Assembly (NCBI RefSeq): GCF_014205295.1
Contig: NZ_JACHNF010000001.1
Location: 2,914,001 to 2,978,000, forward strand
Origin: Kribbella solani
GTDB lineage: Bacteria; Actinomycetota; Actinomycetes; Propionibacteriales; Kribbellaceae
Direction of reading: 5' to 3'
Length of the DNA: 64,000 nt
Part shown: positions 42,553 through 52,035 of the stretch, one piece after another
Numbering within the stretch: the first letter of the stretch is position 1
Layout of the letters: the number at the start of each line of letters is the position of its first letter
The notes under the pieces: generated by a model
Database searches by the model: none
What the model saw: only the letters and a program-made list of their open reading frames with translations
What the model was told of the DNA's origin: nothing
Program-made: the position numbers and the translations under genes

Positions 42553-44643
42553 GTGAGCGATCGCTCACCGGCAGCCGGTAGCGCTCACCCTCCGCATCGG
42601 TGGGACGATGAAGGAATGGTTGACAATTTCCTGTCGGCCGGTACCCAGGGCGACGACGAGGAGCTCCCGTCGCCGTACGGGACCGGACCGAAGAACCGCG
42701 CAACCGAGGAGCACCGTCGCTCGGACCACGACGGCGACACCTGGCGGGACCGGGGCTCGGACCTCGGCCTCGACCCGTCACCGTCACTGCCGAACGCGCC
42801 CCGGATGTACGAACGCGGCCCAGTACCGCAGCAGCCGTATGTACCGAAGCCGCCCTTCCTGCCCAGCGCGCCGCCGCCTCCGCAGCAGCAACAGCCGCGC
42901 GCGCCGGAGCAACCGGAGTACTACGGCGATCCCGGGCAGCAGGGTTACCCGGAGCAGAACCCGTTCCGGTCGTCGCCGTCCGCGCCGGGGCAGCCGCCGC
43001 AAGGCCGGCCTAGCCCGTTCGGTCCTGGCAGCAGCGGAAGCAATGGCGTACCTGGGGGCCGTGCGGGTGGGCCGCCTTCGCAGCACAATCCGCCACCGAA
43101 CAGTCCGCAGAGCAACCAGCCGTCGAGGCCGCCTGCACCTCCGCAGTCGCCGGCGCAGTCCCAGTCGCATTCGAGCAACGGGCTGAGCCACCGGCCGCCG
43201 CAGCCCTCCAACGGCAACAGCAACTGGAGCAGCCCGGCACCACAGCCGTCCACTCCACCGCCGGCGCCTCCCGCACAACCGCCTGCCTCACAACCGCCGT
43301 CGTCGCACTCGCCCTCGTCGCATTCGCCGGCGCAGCCGCCGAGTCAGAGCAATGGGTTGCCGCCGGGGTCCGGGAGCAACGGGTCGGCGTACGGGTCGAG
43401 TAACGGGCTGGCGTACGGGTCGAGCAATGGACTGAGTAACGGGCTGCCGCCGGGGTCCGGGAGCAATGGGCTGAGTAACGGGTTGGCCCCGCAGCAGCCG
43501 AATCCGCATCCTTCGACGCCGTCGGATCCGAGCGCGGAGTACGAGGGCAGCGCGCCGGTCGCCGAAGGTGATGCCCGGCCGAGACCGGTTGGTGCGCGCC
43601 GACGGGCAGGCGTGCAGCAGGATGCGCCGAGTCAGGTGCCGTCCGAGCAGTTCTCCTCGCACCGGGCCGCGCGACGAGCACAAGCGGCCGGGGATGCCGC
43701 GCCCGGCACGGACGGCCTGTCGGCCGAGACAACTCACCCAACTGACGCAGGACAGGCGGCCGACGCCGTGCAGTCAGACAGTGCGGGGCAATCGGCTGGT
43801 GCCGGGTTGTCGGGTGGTGTTGGGCAGGCGGGTGACGCGGTGAAGCGGCCTCGGCGGTATCGGGTGCATCATTTGCGCGACTTCAAGAACCGTGGCGAGA
43901 AGTGGGCCATGCTGACCGCGTATGACCAGTACACGGCGGAGATCTTCGACCAGGCCGGGATTCCGGTGCTCCTGGTCGGCGACTCGGCCGCGAACAACGT
44001 GTACGGGCACGAGACCACGCTCCGCGTCACGGTCGACGAACTGATCCCGCTGGCGCGGGCGGTCGCGGGCGCGGTGGAACGTGCACTCGTCGTCGCGGAC
44101 CTGCCGTTCGGTTCGTACCAGGCGTCGCCGGAGCAGGCGTTCCACACCGCGGTCCGGTTCATGAAAGAGGCCGGCGTCCACGCGGTGAAGCTCGAAGGCG
44201 GCCGGAACATGGTGCCGATGGTCGAGAAGCTGACCCAGTCCGGCATCCCGGTGATGGCGCACATCGGCTTCACCCCGCAGAGCGAGCACAGCATCGGCGG
44301 GTACCGGGTGCAGGGTCGTGGCGATCAGGCGGCGACGCTGATCGACGACGCGGTCGCGCTCGCCAAGGCCGGTGCCTTCTCGGTCGTACTCGAGATGGTG
44401 CCCGGTGATGTCGCCGCCGAGATCACCAAGCGCGTACCGATCCCGACCATCGGCATCGGCGCGGGCCGTGACACCGACGCGCAGGTGCTGGTCTGGCAGG
44501 ACATGGCCGGTCTGCGTTCCGGTGCGATGCCACGCTTCGTCAAGCAGTACGCGGATCTGCGCGGCATCCTCACCAGCGCGGCCGCCACGTACGCGGCCGA
44601 GGTCGCCTCCGGGGTGTTCCCGGCGGACGAGCACACCTTCTAG
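42553..44643 (+). CDS. panB: Ketopantoate hydroxymethyltransferase with a long disordered N-terminal extension
   Basis: From GTG 42553 the frame gives 696 residues. The last 267 are a complete PanB ([71 protein letters not shown]), which makes ketopantoate for CoA synthesis. The first about 429 residues are low-complexity Pro/Ser/Gln/Asn/Gly with repeats such as [17 protein letters not shown]. PanB is normally about 270-280 residues. A GTG at 43840 could start a normal PanB. The frame is also open upstream to a CTG at 42469 that overlaps the nadE stop (CTGA) behind GAAAGG. Confidence 0.85.
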   Translation: MSDRSPAAGSAHPPHRWDDEGMVDNFLSAGTQGDDEELPSPYGTGPKNRATEEHRRSDHDGDTWRDRGSDLGLDPSPSLPNAPRMYERGPVPQQPYVPKPPFLPSAPPPPQQQQPRAPEQPEYYGDPGQQGYPEQNPFRSSPSAPGQPPQGRPSPFGPGSSGSNGVPGGRAGGPPSQHNPPPNSPQSNQPSRPPAPPQSPAQSQSHSSNGLSHRPPQPSNGNSNWSSPAPQPSTPPPAPPAQPPASQPPSSHSPSSHSPAQPPSQSNGLPPGSGSNGSAYGSSNGLAYGSSNGLSNGLPPGSGSNGLSNGLAPQQPNPHPSTPSDPSAEYEGSAPVAEGDARPRPVGARRRAGVQQDAPSQVPSEQFSSHRAARRAQAAGDAAPGTDGLSAETTHPTDAGQAADAVQSDSAGQSAGAGLSGGVGQAGDAVKRPRRYRVHHLRDFKNRGEKWAMLTAYDQYTAEIFDQAGIPVLLVGDSAANNVYGHETTLRVTVDELIPLARAVAGAVERALVVADLPFGSYQASPEQAFHTAVRFMKEAGVHAVKLEGGRNMVPMVEKLTQSGIPVMAHIGFTPQSEHSIGGYRVQGRGDQAATLIDDAVALAKAGAFSVVLEMVPGDVAAEITKRVPIPTIGIGAGRDTDAQVLVWQDMAGLRSGAMPRFVKQYADLRGILTSAAATYAAEVASGVFPADEHTF

Positions 44644-44661
44644 GTCAGATCCACTGCCTAG

Positions 44662-45561
44662 TCAGATCCACGGCAGGGCCGAGCGTTCGGTCCAGTACTC
44701 GTCGGGCTGCTGAACGAACTCGTTCAGCGGCCCGTCGAGGCGGTACGCGAGGTTGCTGTCGAGCTGTTCCTTCGTGGTCGCGCCGCTCAGCACCACATCG
44801 GCCCACGGCTGCGCGACGGCCGCGCCGATTGCCAGCGCGTCCGGCGTACTCCCGTGCTGCCGCGCGAACTCGTTGAACGGAGTCTCACCAGCGCGCGAAG
44901 TCAGCCGCCCGTTCGCGACCGCTTCCTTGACGACGACGAACCAACCCGCCGCATGCGCCTCGGCGAGCGCCGGACCGGCTGAGGTTTCCAGCACGTTCCA
45001 CGTCGCTTGTACGGCCGTGAACGGCGTACCCGCTGCCATCGCCTTGCGGAGCGTCGCGGCCTGATGCGGACCGCTCGTGGACAGCCCGACGCGGACCCCG
45101 GTGTCGGCGATCGCACGCAACCGGTCCATCAGTCGTTTGTCCGCCAGCGCCGGGCTGTCCGCCGTCAGGCTGTGCACCAGGTAGAAGTCCGGTGGTCCAC
45201 CCAACGACTGCAACGTCTCCGGCCACTGCCGCTCGAACGTCGCGAGACCGTGGTCCTTCACCTCGTGCGTCTCCGCGTCGTGCCGCCAGTCCGCGACGTA
45301 CGTGTAACCCCATTTCGAGCCGATCGTCAGCTGCGTACGGCGCTCCGGCGTCAGCCACTCCCCCAGGAACAGCTCGGCAAAACCGTACGAACGCGCGGCA
45401 TCGAAGTACCGAACACCGGCCTGCCAGGCCTGCTCCAGCAACTCGTGCGTACGCGCGCGCAAGTCGTCGACCTCCCGACCGAGCGACAGGTCCTCGTCGT
45501 GACCGAGGTTGATGTAACCAGGACGCCCCAGCGCCGCGAGACCCAGTCCGATGCTTGCCAT
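44662..45561 (-). CDS. Aldo/keto reductase family protein
   Basis: 299 residues. IGLGLAALGRPGYINLG, GVRYFDAARSYGFAELFLGEWL (catalytic Asp and Tyr), IGSKWGYTY (Lys), FYLVHSL (His) and VVLSGATTKEQLDSNL complete the AKR barrel. NADPH-dependent reduction of a carbonyl is expected; the substrate is unknown. Its stop lies 19 nt past the end of the convergent panB gene. Confidence 0.9.
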   Translation of the reverse strand: MASIGLGLAALGRPGYINLGHDEDLSLGREVDDLRARTHELLEQAWQAGVRYFDAARSYGFAELFLGEWLTPERRTQLTIGSKWGYTYVADWRHDAETHEVKDHGLATFERQWPETLQSLGGPPDFYLVHSLTADSPALADKRLMDRLRAIADTGVRVGLSTSGPHQAATLRKAMAAGTPFTAVQATWNVLETSAGPALAEAHAAGWFVVVKEAVANGRLTSRAGETPFNEFARQHGSTPDALAIGAAVAQPWADVVLSGATTKEQLDSNLAYRLDGPLNEFVQQPDEYWTERSALPWI

Positions 45562-45649
45562 GCCCCGATCGTAGATGTCGGCAGCAACCATTGTGAGACG
45601 CGCCGCAACGGACGCGCGAAGCCCATGATGTCGTTTAGCGTTTTGTGGT

Positions 45650-46138
45650 GTGAGCGAAGCTGAGCTGCCACCGATCCGGCGCCGGACGACGGCCCGCGTA
45701 CTGCCGGTGCGCCCGGACGGCAAGGTGCTGTTGCTGCACGGATGGGATCCGCTGAAGCCGCAGACGCCGTACTGGTTCACGATCGGCGGCGGCGTCGAAG
45801 CCGGCGAGACGGTGCTCGAAGCGGCCAGTCGCGAGCTGCGCGAAGAGGTCGGCATGGTGTTGCCGGGTGACGCGCTCGGTGCGCCCGTGGCGACGAACCA
45901 GATCGAGTACGAGTGGGGTGGGTACCGGATCGTCCAGCACCAGACCTTCTTCGCGGTCGCGGTGGACAGCGTCGAGGTCACGTTCGCGAATCAGGAGGAG
46001 CTGGAGCTGCAGACGATCAGCGAGCACGGCTGGTGGTACGGCGACGATCTGGAGGCGACCGGTCAGGCCGCGCACGTCACGATTCCCGGCCTGCTCCGGC
46101 AGGCCACCGACGCGATCACCCTGCGCCGCGCGTCCTGA
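45650..46138 (+). CDS. Nudix hydrolase
   Basis: 162 residues from GTG 45650 (TAGCGT eight nt before, leaderless pattern). The Nudix box is complete: GGGVEAGETVLEAA followed by RELREEVGM. PVRPDGKVLLLHGWDP and the Trp-rich C-terminal part are typical of a single-domain Nudix protein that hydrolyses a nucleoside diphosphate linked to another moiety. Substrate unknown. Confidence 0.88.
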   Translation: MSEAELPPIRRRTTARVLPVRPDGKVLLLHGWDPLKPQTPYWFTIGGGVEAGETVLEAASRELREEVGMVLPGDALGAPVATNQIEYEWGGYRIVQHQTFFAVAVDSVEVTFANQEELELQTISEHGWWYGDDLEATGQAAHVTIPGLLRQATDAITLRRAS

Positions 46139-46206
46139 ATCCCGCTTCGGGCGGCCGGCGCGGCTTCGGCTGGGCGCACGGACTCGGTTCAGCGGGCGGC
46201 TTCGGT

Positions 46207-46374
46207 TCAGCGGGCGCGGGCGGCTTTGAGGACCTTCTTCGGGATCTTCTTGTCCACCTTGTAGTGCACCCGGTCGATCCGCTCGGCGCAGCCCTCCTTG
46301 GACAGGCGCAGCAGCACCACCGGGCACTTCTTGCACCTCGGCTTGTCCTTGCAGCACTTCTTCTTCGCGGTCAT
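46207..46374 (-). CDS. 55-residue Cys/Lys-rich protein under an iron box
   Basis: ATG 46374 to TGA 46207. The start MTAKKKCCKDKPRCKKCPVV packs four cysteines, with one more in KEGCAERID, and the rest is highly basic (VDKKIPKKVLKAARAR). The CC-x5-C-x2-C pattern suggests binding of zinc, iron or an Fe-S cluster. I believe similar short proteins occur in other actinobacteria, with no known role. A DtxR/IdeR-type box lies between its -35 and -10, so expression should rise when iron is scarce. Confidence 0.8.
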   Translation of the reverse strand: MTAKKKCCKDKPRCKKCPVVLLRLSKEGCAERIDRVHYKVDKKIPKKVLKAARAR

Positions 46375-46389
46375 CGACGGCACCCGGCG

Positions 46390-46418
46390 AGTGTAGGTGA
46401 GGCATACCTAACCGTCCA
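46390..46418 (-). promoter_or_regulatory. Promoter with DtxR/IdeR iron box
   Basis: Read leftward: TGGACG (46418-46413), 17 nt, TACACT (46395-46390), then 15 nt to the ATG at 46374. The 19-bp element at 46393-46411, TTAGGTATGCCTCACCTAC on this strand, matches the DtxR/IdeR consensus TTAGGTTAGSCTAACCTAA at 15 of 19 positions and fills the spacer, so the bound repressor would block RNA polymerase. Confidence 0.7.
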
Positions 46419-46446
46419 GGGGTGCACTGCCTGATCGTGGCCGACG

Positions 46447-47193
46447 TCACGCCAGCTGTCCGCTGAGCAGTTCGCGCGCTTCGACCAGTGACGGCCCGTA
46501 CCAGGTCAGATGCCGACCGGAAACACAGCGCGCGGGTTTCGCGAACTCCTCCGGACCATCATCCGGTGAAAACGGATAAGGCTCGTCCGGCAGTACCACG
46601 ACGTCGTACTCGGGTAACGCGTCGACGTCGATCCGCGGATAGCGTTCGGTGGATTCTCTCAGCACGTTGTCGATGCCAATCCGCGAGAGCAGATCACCAG
46701 CGAACGTATCCCGTCCCAACGCCATCCACGGCCGCCGCCAGATCGGTATCACCGCACGCCGGCGCATTCCTTCGTACGGCGCACTCCACACTGCTCGTGC
46801 GTCGGGCAACCACGGTGGTACGTCACCGACGATCGCCGACAGCATGCGTTCGAGTGAGTCGAATGCATCCGGCACCGTCGCCGGCGCGGTGGTCCAGACC
46901 GCGATCCCGGTCGATCGCAACGCATCGAGATCGACCGCGCGGTTCTCTTCCGCGTTCGCGACGACGACGTCCGGCGCGAGTTCACGGATGCGTTCGAGAT
47001 CAGGATTCTTGGTACCGCGAACGCGGATCACGTCGAGGTTCGCGGGGTGCGTACACCAGTCGGTCGCACCAACGATCAGGTCCGCGCGCGTACTCGCTAT
47101 CGACTCCGTCAACGACGGCACGATGCTGACCACGCGACGCACTTCGGAAGGTAGTTCGACGACGTTGCCGAGGTCGTCGCGCGCACTGTTCAT
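46447..47193 (-). CDS. Helical-backbone metal receptor (BtuF/FhuD-like), no signal peptide
   Basis: 248 residues from ATG 47193. RRVVSIVPSLTESIAS, VGATDWCTHP, RGTKNPDLERIRELAPDVVVANAEENR and WRRPWMALGRDTFAGDLL match the cobalamin/siderophore-binding periplasmic-protein fold. No lipoprotein or Sec signal precedes it, so it is a cytoplasmic member of the group. Longer in-frame extensions (to 47385) also lack a signal. It ends 36 nt before the iron-box element, which belongs to the next gene downstream. Confidence 0.82.
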   Translation of the reverse strand: MNSARDDLGNVVELPSEVRRVVSIVPSLTESIASTRADLIVGATDWCTHPANLDVIRVRGTKNPDLERIRELAPDVVVANAEENRAVDLDALRSTGIAVWTTAPATVPDAFDSLERMLSAIVGDVPPWLPDARAVWSAPYEGMRRRAVIPIWRRPWMALGRDTFAGDLLSRIGIDNVLRESTERYPRIDVDALPEYDVVVLPDEPYPFSPDDGPEEFAKPARCVSGRHLTWYGPSLVEARELLSGQLA

Positions 47194-47511
47194 CGGTCCG
47201 TTGTACCTCGCTTCATCGGGCGTTCGCACGTTGCGTACAGAGGACGTTGCCATCGACAACACTCGCGGATCCGGCCGGTTCGGGCCGGATTCGTGCGCGT
47301 GTCGCCAAGAAATATTCCGGCCGATCCGGCATGCTCTTGGCGCGGTGGAATCCCTTCTGCACAAGGATTCTCGGCATTTGCCCACTGCTATGCGACGAGT
47401 TCGCCTTAACCTGCGCGCGTTTCGGGTGCTTTACGTAGCGCACACTTGTTGTCATCATCGTGACGACGAGGAATCCACCGTGGTTTTCCTCAGCCGCACC
47501 AAGGAGGCAGA
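47194..47511. other. Upstream region of the H1-like gene
   Basis: 318 nt between the metal-receptor start and the H1-like gene. It should hold both divergent promoters. It is less GC-rich than its surroundings (AAGAAATATTCCGG, TGTTGTCATCATCGTGACGACG). No gene is convincing. Confidence 0.5.
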
Positions 47512-48249
47512 GTGCCAGCCAAGAAGGCAGCCGCAGGGAAGGCGACAGCCAAAAAGGCTTCTCCCGCCAAGAAGACTGTCGCGAAGAAGGCCAGCGCCGC
47601 GAAGACGACAACCGCGCGCAAGGTCAGCGCAGCAAAGAAGACCGCGACGAAGAAGGCGCCGGCGAAGCGCGTCAGTGCGGCCAAGAAGACCGCTGCCACG
47701 AAGACGGTGGCGAAGAAGGCGACCGCCAAGAAGGCCACTGCCAAGAAGACCGTCGCGAAGAAGGCGACCGCCAAGAAGGCCACTGCCAAGAAGACCGTCG
47801 CGAAGAAGGCACCGGCGAAGAAGGCAACGGCCCGCAAGACGGTTGCGAAGAAGGCGCCGGCGAAGCGCGTCAGCGCGGCCAAGAAGACCACGGCCGCGAA
47901 GCGGACCACCGCCGCGAAGAAGGCGACGACCGCTAAGAAGACCGTGGCCAAGAAGGCGCCGGCGAAGAAGACAGCAGCCAAGAAGACGGTAGCGAAGAAG
48001 GCGACCGCCAAGAAGGCCACTGCCAAGAAGACCGTCGCGAAGAAGGCACCGGCACGCAAGGTCGCCGCCAAGAAGGCGCCCGCGAAGAAGACCGCTGCCA
48101 GGAAGGCTCCGGCCAAGCGCGTCGCGGCGAAGAAGAGCGCGGTGAAGACCGCCGCCAAGAAGACCGTGGCCCGGAAGACGGCCGCGAAGAAGGCACCGGC
48201 GCGTAAGGCACCGGCCCGGAAGACGGCGGCCCGGCGGGTGGCCCGCTGA
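47512..48249 (+). CDS. Stand-alone histone-H1-like Lys/Ala repeat protein
   Basis: 245 residues from GTG 47512 with the strong ribosome site AGGAGG. Almost the whole protein consists of KKA, AKK and KTVAKKA repeats ([17 protein letters not shown], ending ARRVAR). A 45-bp DNA unit encoding [15 protein letters not shown] occurs at least three times. The composition matches the C-terminal tail of actinobacterial HU (HupS/HU2) and H1-like proteins, but no HU domain is present. It should bind DNA non-specifically as a nucleoid protein. Repeat number may vary between strains. Confidence 0.85.
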   Translation: MPAKKAAAGKATAKKASPAKKTVAKKASAAKTTTARKVSAAKKTATKKAPAKRVSAAKKTAATKTVAKKATAKKATAKKTVAKKATAKKATAKKTVAKKAPAKKATARKTVAKKAPAKRVSAAKKTTAAKRTTAAKKATTAKKTVAKKAPAKKTAAKKTVAKKATAKKATAKKTVAKKAPARKVAAKKAPAKKTAARKAPAKRVAAKKSAVKTAAKKTVARKTAAKKAPARKAPARKTAARRVAR

Positions 48250-48293
48250 TCCGTACGCCCGCTGATCAAGCGACGTACGGCCGTGAAAACCTG

Positions 48294-48323
48294 AAGGGCA
48301 CCACCGGACGCGGTGGTGCCCTT
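48294..48323 (+). terminator. Strong hairpin terminator after the H1-like gene
   Basis: AAGGGCACCACC (48294-48305) and GGTGGTGCCCTT (48312-48323) are perfect complements around a six-base loop, 45 nt after the stop. It is preceded by GAAAACCTG and not followed by a T-run. Confidence 0.7.
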
Positions 48324-48422
48324 CGGCCTGTCAGCACACCATCAGCACATCGTCAGCACACTCTCAGCGCCTGCCGGCTCGGCGTCGGCTGACGGTTACG
48401 CGGTTTGCCGTGCCGGGTTGAT

Positions 48423-48611
48423 TCAGTCGTCGTTCCATTTCGGGTCGTCGTCCCAGGATTCGTTGCGTTCCTGGACCTTCTCCAACGCCCGCGCGGCCTC
48501 CTCCGGCGAGCCGTACGGCCCGAGCCGGTCACCCGACTTCGCGCCCTGGTACGGCTCGACCTTGCCGGTCTTGGTGTTGTAGTACCACTCGTTGCTGTGA
48601 TCGTCGCTCAT
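48423..48611 (-). CDS. 62-residue SPOR-like small protein
   Basis: ATG 48611, behind GGAGGTGG, to the stop at 48423. The core EWYYNTKTGKVEPYQGAKSGDRLGPY, then SPEEAARALEKV, is a short SPOR-like motif seen in many small actinobacterial proteins; the acidic tail ends WDDDPKWNDD. Function unknown. It is divergent from map, 52 nt away. Confidence 0.8.
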   Translation of the reverse strand: MSDDHSNEWYYNTKTGKVEPYQGAKSGDRLGPYGSPEEAARALEKVQERNESWDDDPKWNDD

Positions 48612-48663
48612 CCGGCTGACCACCTCCTGAGGTCTTTGCACAACTCTTTAGAATGATCTCACC

Positions 48664-49512
48664 ATGTCGATCCTCACTGCTGGGCGCATTTCGCCGCGCC
48701 GCGACGTTCCCGCATCCATTCCGCGCCCGGAGTACGTCGGCAAGCCGGCCCCGGCGCCGTACGACGGTTCGTACGTGACGTCGCCCGGCCTTGTCGAGAA
48801 GATGCGGGTCGCGAGCAAACTGGCAGCGCGGGCGTTGCAGGCGGCCGGCGCGGCCGCGAAGCCGGGCGTGACCACCGACGAGCTGGACGCGATCGGGCAT
48901 GAGTACCTGGTGGAGCGTGGCGCGTACCCGTCGACGCTCGGCTACCGCGGGTACCCGAAGTCGCTGTGTACGTCGGTGAACGAGGTGATCTGCCACGGCA
49001 TCCCCGACGATCGTCCGCTGGAGAACGGTGACATCGTCAACGTCGACATCACCGCGTACCTGGACGGTGTGCACGGCGACACGAACGCGACGTTCCTGGT
49101 CGGCGACGTCGACGAGGAAAGCCGGCTGCTCGTCGAGCGCACGCGGGAGGCGCTGAACCGCGGGATCAAGGCGGTCAAGCCCGGCCGGCAGGTGAGCATC
49201 ATCGGGCGGGTGATCGAGTCGTACGCCAAACGTTTCGGGTACGGCGTCGTCCGTGACTTCACCGGCCACGGCATCGCCACGTCGTTCCACTCCGGCCTGA
49301 TCATCCCGCACTACGACGACGAACGCTTCGACGACGTGATCGAGCCCGGCATGACGTTCACGATCGAACCGATGCTGACCCTGGGCTCGTACGACTACGA
49401 CCTGTGGGACGACGGCTGGACCGCCACCACCAAGGACAAGTCCCGCACCGCCCAGTTCGAACACACCCTCCTGGTCACCGACACCGGCGCCGAAGTCCTC
49501 ACCTTGCCCTGA
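48664..49512 (+). CDS. map: Methionine aminopeptidase type I
   Basis: 282 residues. Metal ligands lie in [18 protein letters not shown] (two Asp), [11 protein letters not shown] (His), MTFTIEPML (Glu) and [11 protein letters not shown] (Glu). The N-terminal 40 residues ([20 protein letters not shown]) are the linker extension seen in the longer actinobacterial form. It removes the initiator methionine from new proteins. TAGAAT nine nt before the ATG fits a leaderless or very short leader. Confidence 0.96.
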   Translation: MSILTAGRISPRRDVPASIPRPEYVGKPAPAPYDGSYVTSPGLVEKMRVASKLAARALQAAGAAAKPGVTTDELDAIGHEYLVERGAYPSTLGYRGYPKSLCTSVNEVICHGIPDDRPLENGDIVNVDITAYLDGVHGDTNATFLVGDVDEESRLLVERTREALNRGIKAVKPGRQVSIIGRVIESYAKRFGYGVVRDFTGHGIATSFHSGLIIPHYDDERFDDVIEPGMTFTIEPMLTLGSYDYDLWDDGWTATTKDKSRTAQFEHTLLVTDTGAEVLTLP

Positions 49513-49521
49513 ACCCCAGGC

Positions 49522-51048
49522 TCACTGGTTGGTGGCCGTGGCGATGAAGGCGCCCAGGTCGGCGGCCTGCTGGATACGGGATTGTTCGTGGACGTACATC
49601 ATGTGGCCGGCCGGGTAGTACCTGGTTTGGATGTTGGGGGTCAGTTCGGCGGGGATGGGGAGGCGGGCGAGGGTGTGTTCGGTGGCGAAGTACGGGGTGG
49701 CGCCGTCGTAGTGCCCGGAACCCACGTACACCTGCAGATGGGGGTTCATCCGCATCGCCTCGGCGAGCTTCTCCGCGACGGTGATCTGCTGACCCTCGAA
49801 CTCCTTGAACGACCATTTCCCGGCCGCGTCCGCGTTGATGATCTCGTACGGGAGATCGTTCTCGTAGCCGAGTTCGACGCGTACGTAATGATTCAGCGCC
49901 GCCGAGTACGGCCCGGTGATCGCGTTCATCGACGGATCGCGATCGGGCGTTTCCGACCCGTAGTCCGCGTTCCATCCGGTGAACCGCCCGTCCAGCCGGC
50001 CGACCGTCTGCCGGCGCGAACGCAACAACTCACCGAAGAACCGCAGGTGCTCGATCCGCAGGTTCACCCGGTCGATGTAGTCCTCGCTGAGACCGGTCAG
50101 TTCCGCCAGCCGGGTGACCACCTCGGCGCGGTAGTCCGCCGGGATTCGGTTGCCCTGGGCAAGCGCATTCGGGTACCGCCCGGCCGCGAACCGCTCCGCG
50201 TCGGCGAGCAGCTCCTCGAGTGAACGATCCGGAATCAGCCCGTGGTAGTGCGCGATCGCCGCGTACGTCGGCAGGAACAGCGTGTACGGAAGATCGTTCC
50301 CCGGCGTGAAATCGAGGGTCCCGAACTCCAGCACCACCGAAATCAGCATCACGCCGTTCAGGTACATCCCGTACCGCTTCTGCAGATGCCACGCGAGCCC
50401 GGCCGCGCGCGTCGTCCCGTACGACTCGCCGGCCAGGAACTTCGGCGACATCCACCGCCCGTTCCGCGACGTCCACAGCCGGATCACCTCGCCGACCGAC
50501 TCCAGATCCCGGGTGAACCCGTGGTAGTCCCCCGGCTTCTCCCCTTCGGCCGCCCGTGAGTACCCGGTCGAAACCGGGTCGATGAACACCACGTCGCTGT
50601 ACTTCAGCAACGTCTCCGCGTTGTCGGCGATCGCGTACGGCGGCGCGGCCAGCTCGCCCACGTCCCCCGACACCACCCGGCGCGGACCGAGCAGCCCGAG
50701 GTGCAGCCACAGACTCGACGACCCCGGCCCACCGTTGAACGCGAACGTCACCGGCCGCTCCGCCGCCTCCGCGTCGTCCAGCGTGTACGCCGTGACGAAA
50801 ACCTCCGCCTTCGGCTTCAGCCCATCGAACTTCCCGTCGGTGTACACCTCCTCGCGAAGCACGATCCGCCCGGTGGTCGCCGTGTACCGCAGTTCCGCGC
50901 CGTCGATCGTCAGCGTGTGCCGCGTCGTGACCAGGTCGTCCACCGGCGTGGCCGGCTTCGTCGTCGTCCCGGCCTCTGTCGTCCCGGCCTCTGTCGTCCC
51001 GGGCTTTGCCGTACCGGCCTGGACCTCACCGCGCTCCTCGTTCACCAT
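49522..51048 (-). CDS. Serine carboxypeptidase (S10) family protein
   Basis: 508 residues from ATG 51048 (TAGGGT seven nt upstream, leaderless). A 30-residue N-terminal stretch has PGTTEAGTTEAGTTT repeats. The catalytic parts follow: FNGGPGSSSLW, GESYGTTRAAGLA (nucleophile Ser), VYVGSGHYDGATPY (Asp) and PAGHMMYVHE (His). S10 enzymes remove C-terminal residues. No signal peptide is seen, unlike most secreted relatives. It converges on map, with nine nt between the stops. Confidence 0.88.
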   Translation of the reverse strand: MVNEERGEVQAGTAKPGTTEAGTTEAGTTTKPATPVDDLVTTRHTLTIDGAELRYTATTGRIVLREEVYTDGKFDGLKPKAEVFVTAYTLDDAEAAERPVTFAFNGGPGSSSLWLHLGLLGPRRVVSGDVGELAAPPYAIADNAETLLKYSDVVFIDPVSTGYSRAAEGEKPGDYHGFTRDLESVGEVIRLWTSRNGRWMSPKFLAGESYGTTRAAGLAWHLQKRYGMYLNGVMLISVVLEFGTLDFTPGNDLPYTLFLPTYAAIAHYHGLIPDRSLEELLADAERFAAGRYPNALAQGNRIPADYRAEVVTRLAELTGLSEDYIDRVNLRIEHLRFFGELLRSRRQTVGRLDGRFTGWNADYGSETPDRDPSMNAITGPYSAALNHYVRVELGYENDLPYEIINADAAGKWSFKEFEGQQITVAEKLAEAMRMNPHLQVYVGSGHYDGATPYFATEHTLARLPIPAELTPNIQTRYYPAGHMMYVHEQSRIQQAADLGAFIATATNQ

Positions 51049-51212
51049 GCCGAGCACCCTAATCCACCCGCGCTGACCGGCAAGAGATCGGCAGTTCGAC
51101 AGGTAGTACACCGGCGAGACACCGTACACAGGAATGCGATCACGCTCAGGTGCACTAGGTGCTCACCGAGACCTCCTGTCGAACTGCCGATCGAGGGCAC
51201 TAGCTTTGGTTC

Positions 51213-51581
51213 ATGGCGACCATCTTTCACATCGCTTTCACCGAGCAGTGGGCGGCGGCGCGGGCGGCCGGCTGTTACCGCTGGTCGACCCGCGGCAAGA
51301 GCCTCGACGACGGCGCGACGTTCATCCACGCCTCCCGTCCGGAACAGGTCGCGCTGGTGGCCAACTTCGCGTACGACGACGTGACCGAGCCACTGTGCTT
51401 GCTGGTGATCGACACCGCCCGGCTGGTGTCCGCGTTGTGCGACGAAGACCTGGAAGGTACCGGGATGAGCTTTCCGCACATCTACGGTCCGTTGAACCTG
51501 GACGCGGTGGTCGACGTACGCCCGTACGCCCGGGGTGTGGACGGCCTGTGGCCGGAGGTGACCGCCGAGGCCGTATCCTGA
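51213..51581 (+). CDS. DUF952 family protein
   Basis: 122 residues. ATIFHIAFTEQWAAARAAGCYRW, FIHASRPEQV and FPHIYGPLNLDAVVDV are the conserved DUF952 motifs, a small family with an ADP-ribosyltransferase-like fold whose role is unknown. TAGCTT six nt before the ATG indicates a leaderless transcript. The -10 box of rnpB lies inside its last codons. Confidence 0.88.
   Translation: MATIFHIAFTEQWAAARAAGCYRWSTRGKSLDDGATFIHASRPEQVALVANFAYDDVTEPLCLLVIDTARLVSALCDEDLEGTGMSFPHIYGPLNLDAVVDVRPYARGVDGLWPEVTAEAVS
51574..51579 (+). promoter_or_regulatory. -10 element of rnpB
   Basis: TATCCT ends seven nt before the first base of the RNase P RNA, within the end of the DUF952 gene. Confidence 0.5.
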
Positions 51582-51586
51582 ATCAT

Positions 51587-51991
51587 GGAACGGGTCGGTC
51601 GGGCGATCGCGTCGGCCTGGCAACAGGCCGCCGAGGAAAGTCCGGACTCCACAGGGCAGCGTGGTGGGTAACGCCCACCCGGGGCAACCCGCGGGACAGT
51701 GCCACAGAAAACAAACCGCCAGCGGCTCCAATGAACCCCGTGGTTCACTGGAGTGCGGGTAAGGGTGAAACGGTGGTGTAAGAGACCACCAGCTCCGCAG
51801 GTGACTGCGGAGGCTAGGTAAACCCCACGTGGAGCAAGGCCAAGAAAGGCAGTGGGCAACCACTCGCCGGCGCGAGCGACTGAGGGCGGCCCGCCCGAGC
51901 TCGCGGGTAGGCCGCAAGAGGTGCCCGGCAACGGCCACCGTAGATGGATGATCGCCGACCACAGAATCCGGCTTACAGACCGACCCGTTCC
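51587..51991 (+). ncRNA. rnpB: RNase P RNA, bacterial type A
   Basis: The 5' end GGAACGGGTCGGTC is the exact complement of the 3' end GACCGACCCGTTCC, closing helix P1. Inside are the universally conserved GAGGAAAGTCCGGACTCC (CR-I), ACAGTGCCACAGAAAACA, GGGTAAGGGTGAAACGGT, GAGACCACCAGC and, near the 3' end, CAGAATCCGGCTTACAG (CR-V). At about 405 nt it has the length of actinobacterial type A RNAs. It is the catalytic RNA that trims tRNA 5' ends. Confidence 0.97.
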
Positions 51992-52035
51992 ACCCTCACA
52001 CTTGCGAGCCCCGCTCCGTAGGCAGGGCTGGCGTC

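Noticed and set aside
46447..47193. Iron box regulating the metal-receptor gene
   Set aside because: The box lies beyond that gene's 3' end; it is correctly placed only for the 55-residue gene downstream.
47512..48249. Possible CRISPR or minisatellite without coding function
   Set aside because: The repeats stay in frame throughout, follow a strong ribosome site and end in a stop and terminator: a Lys/Ala protein gene.
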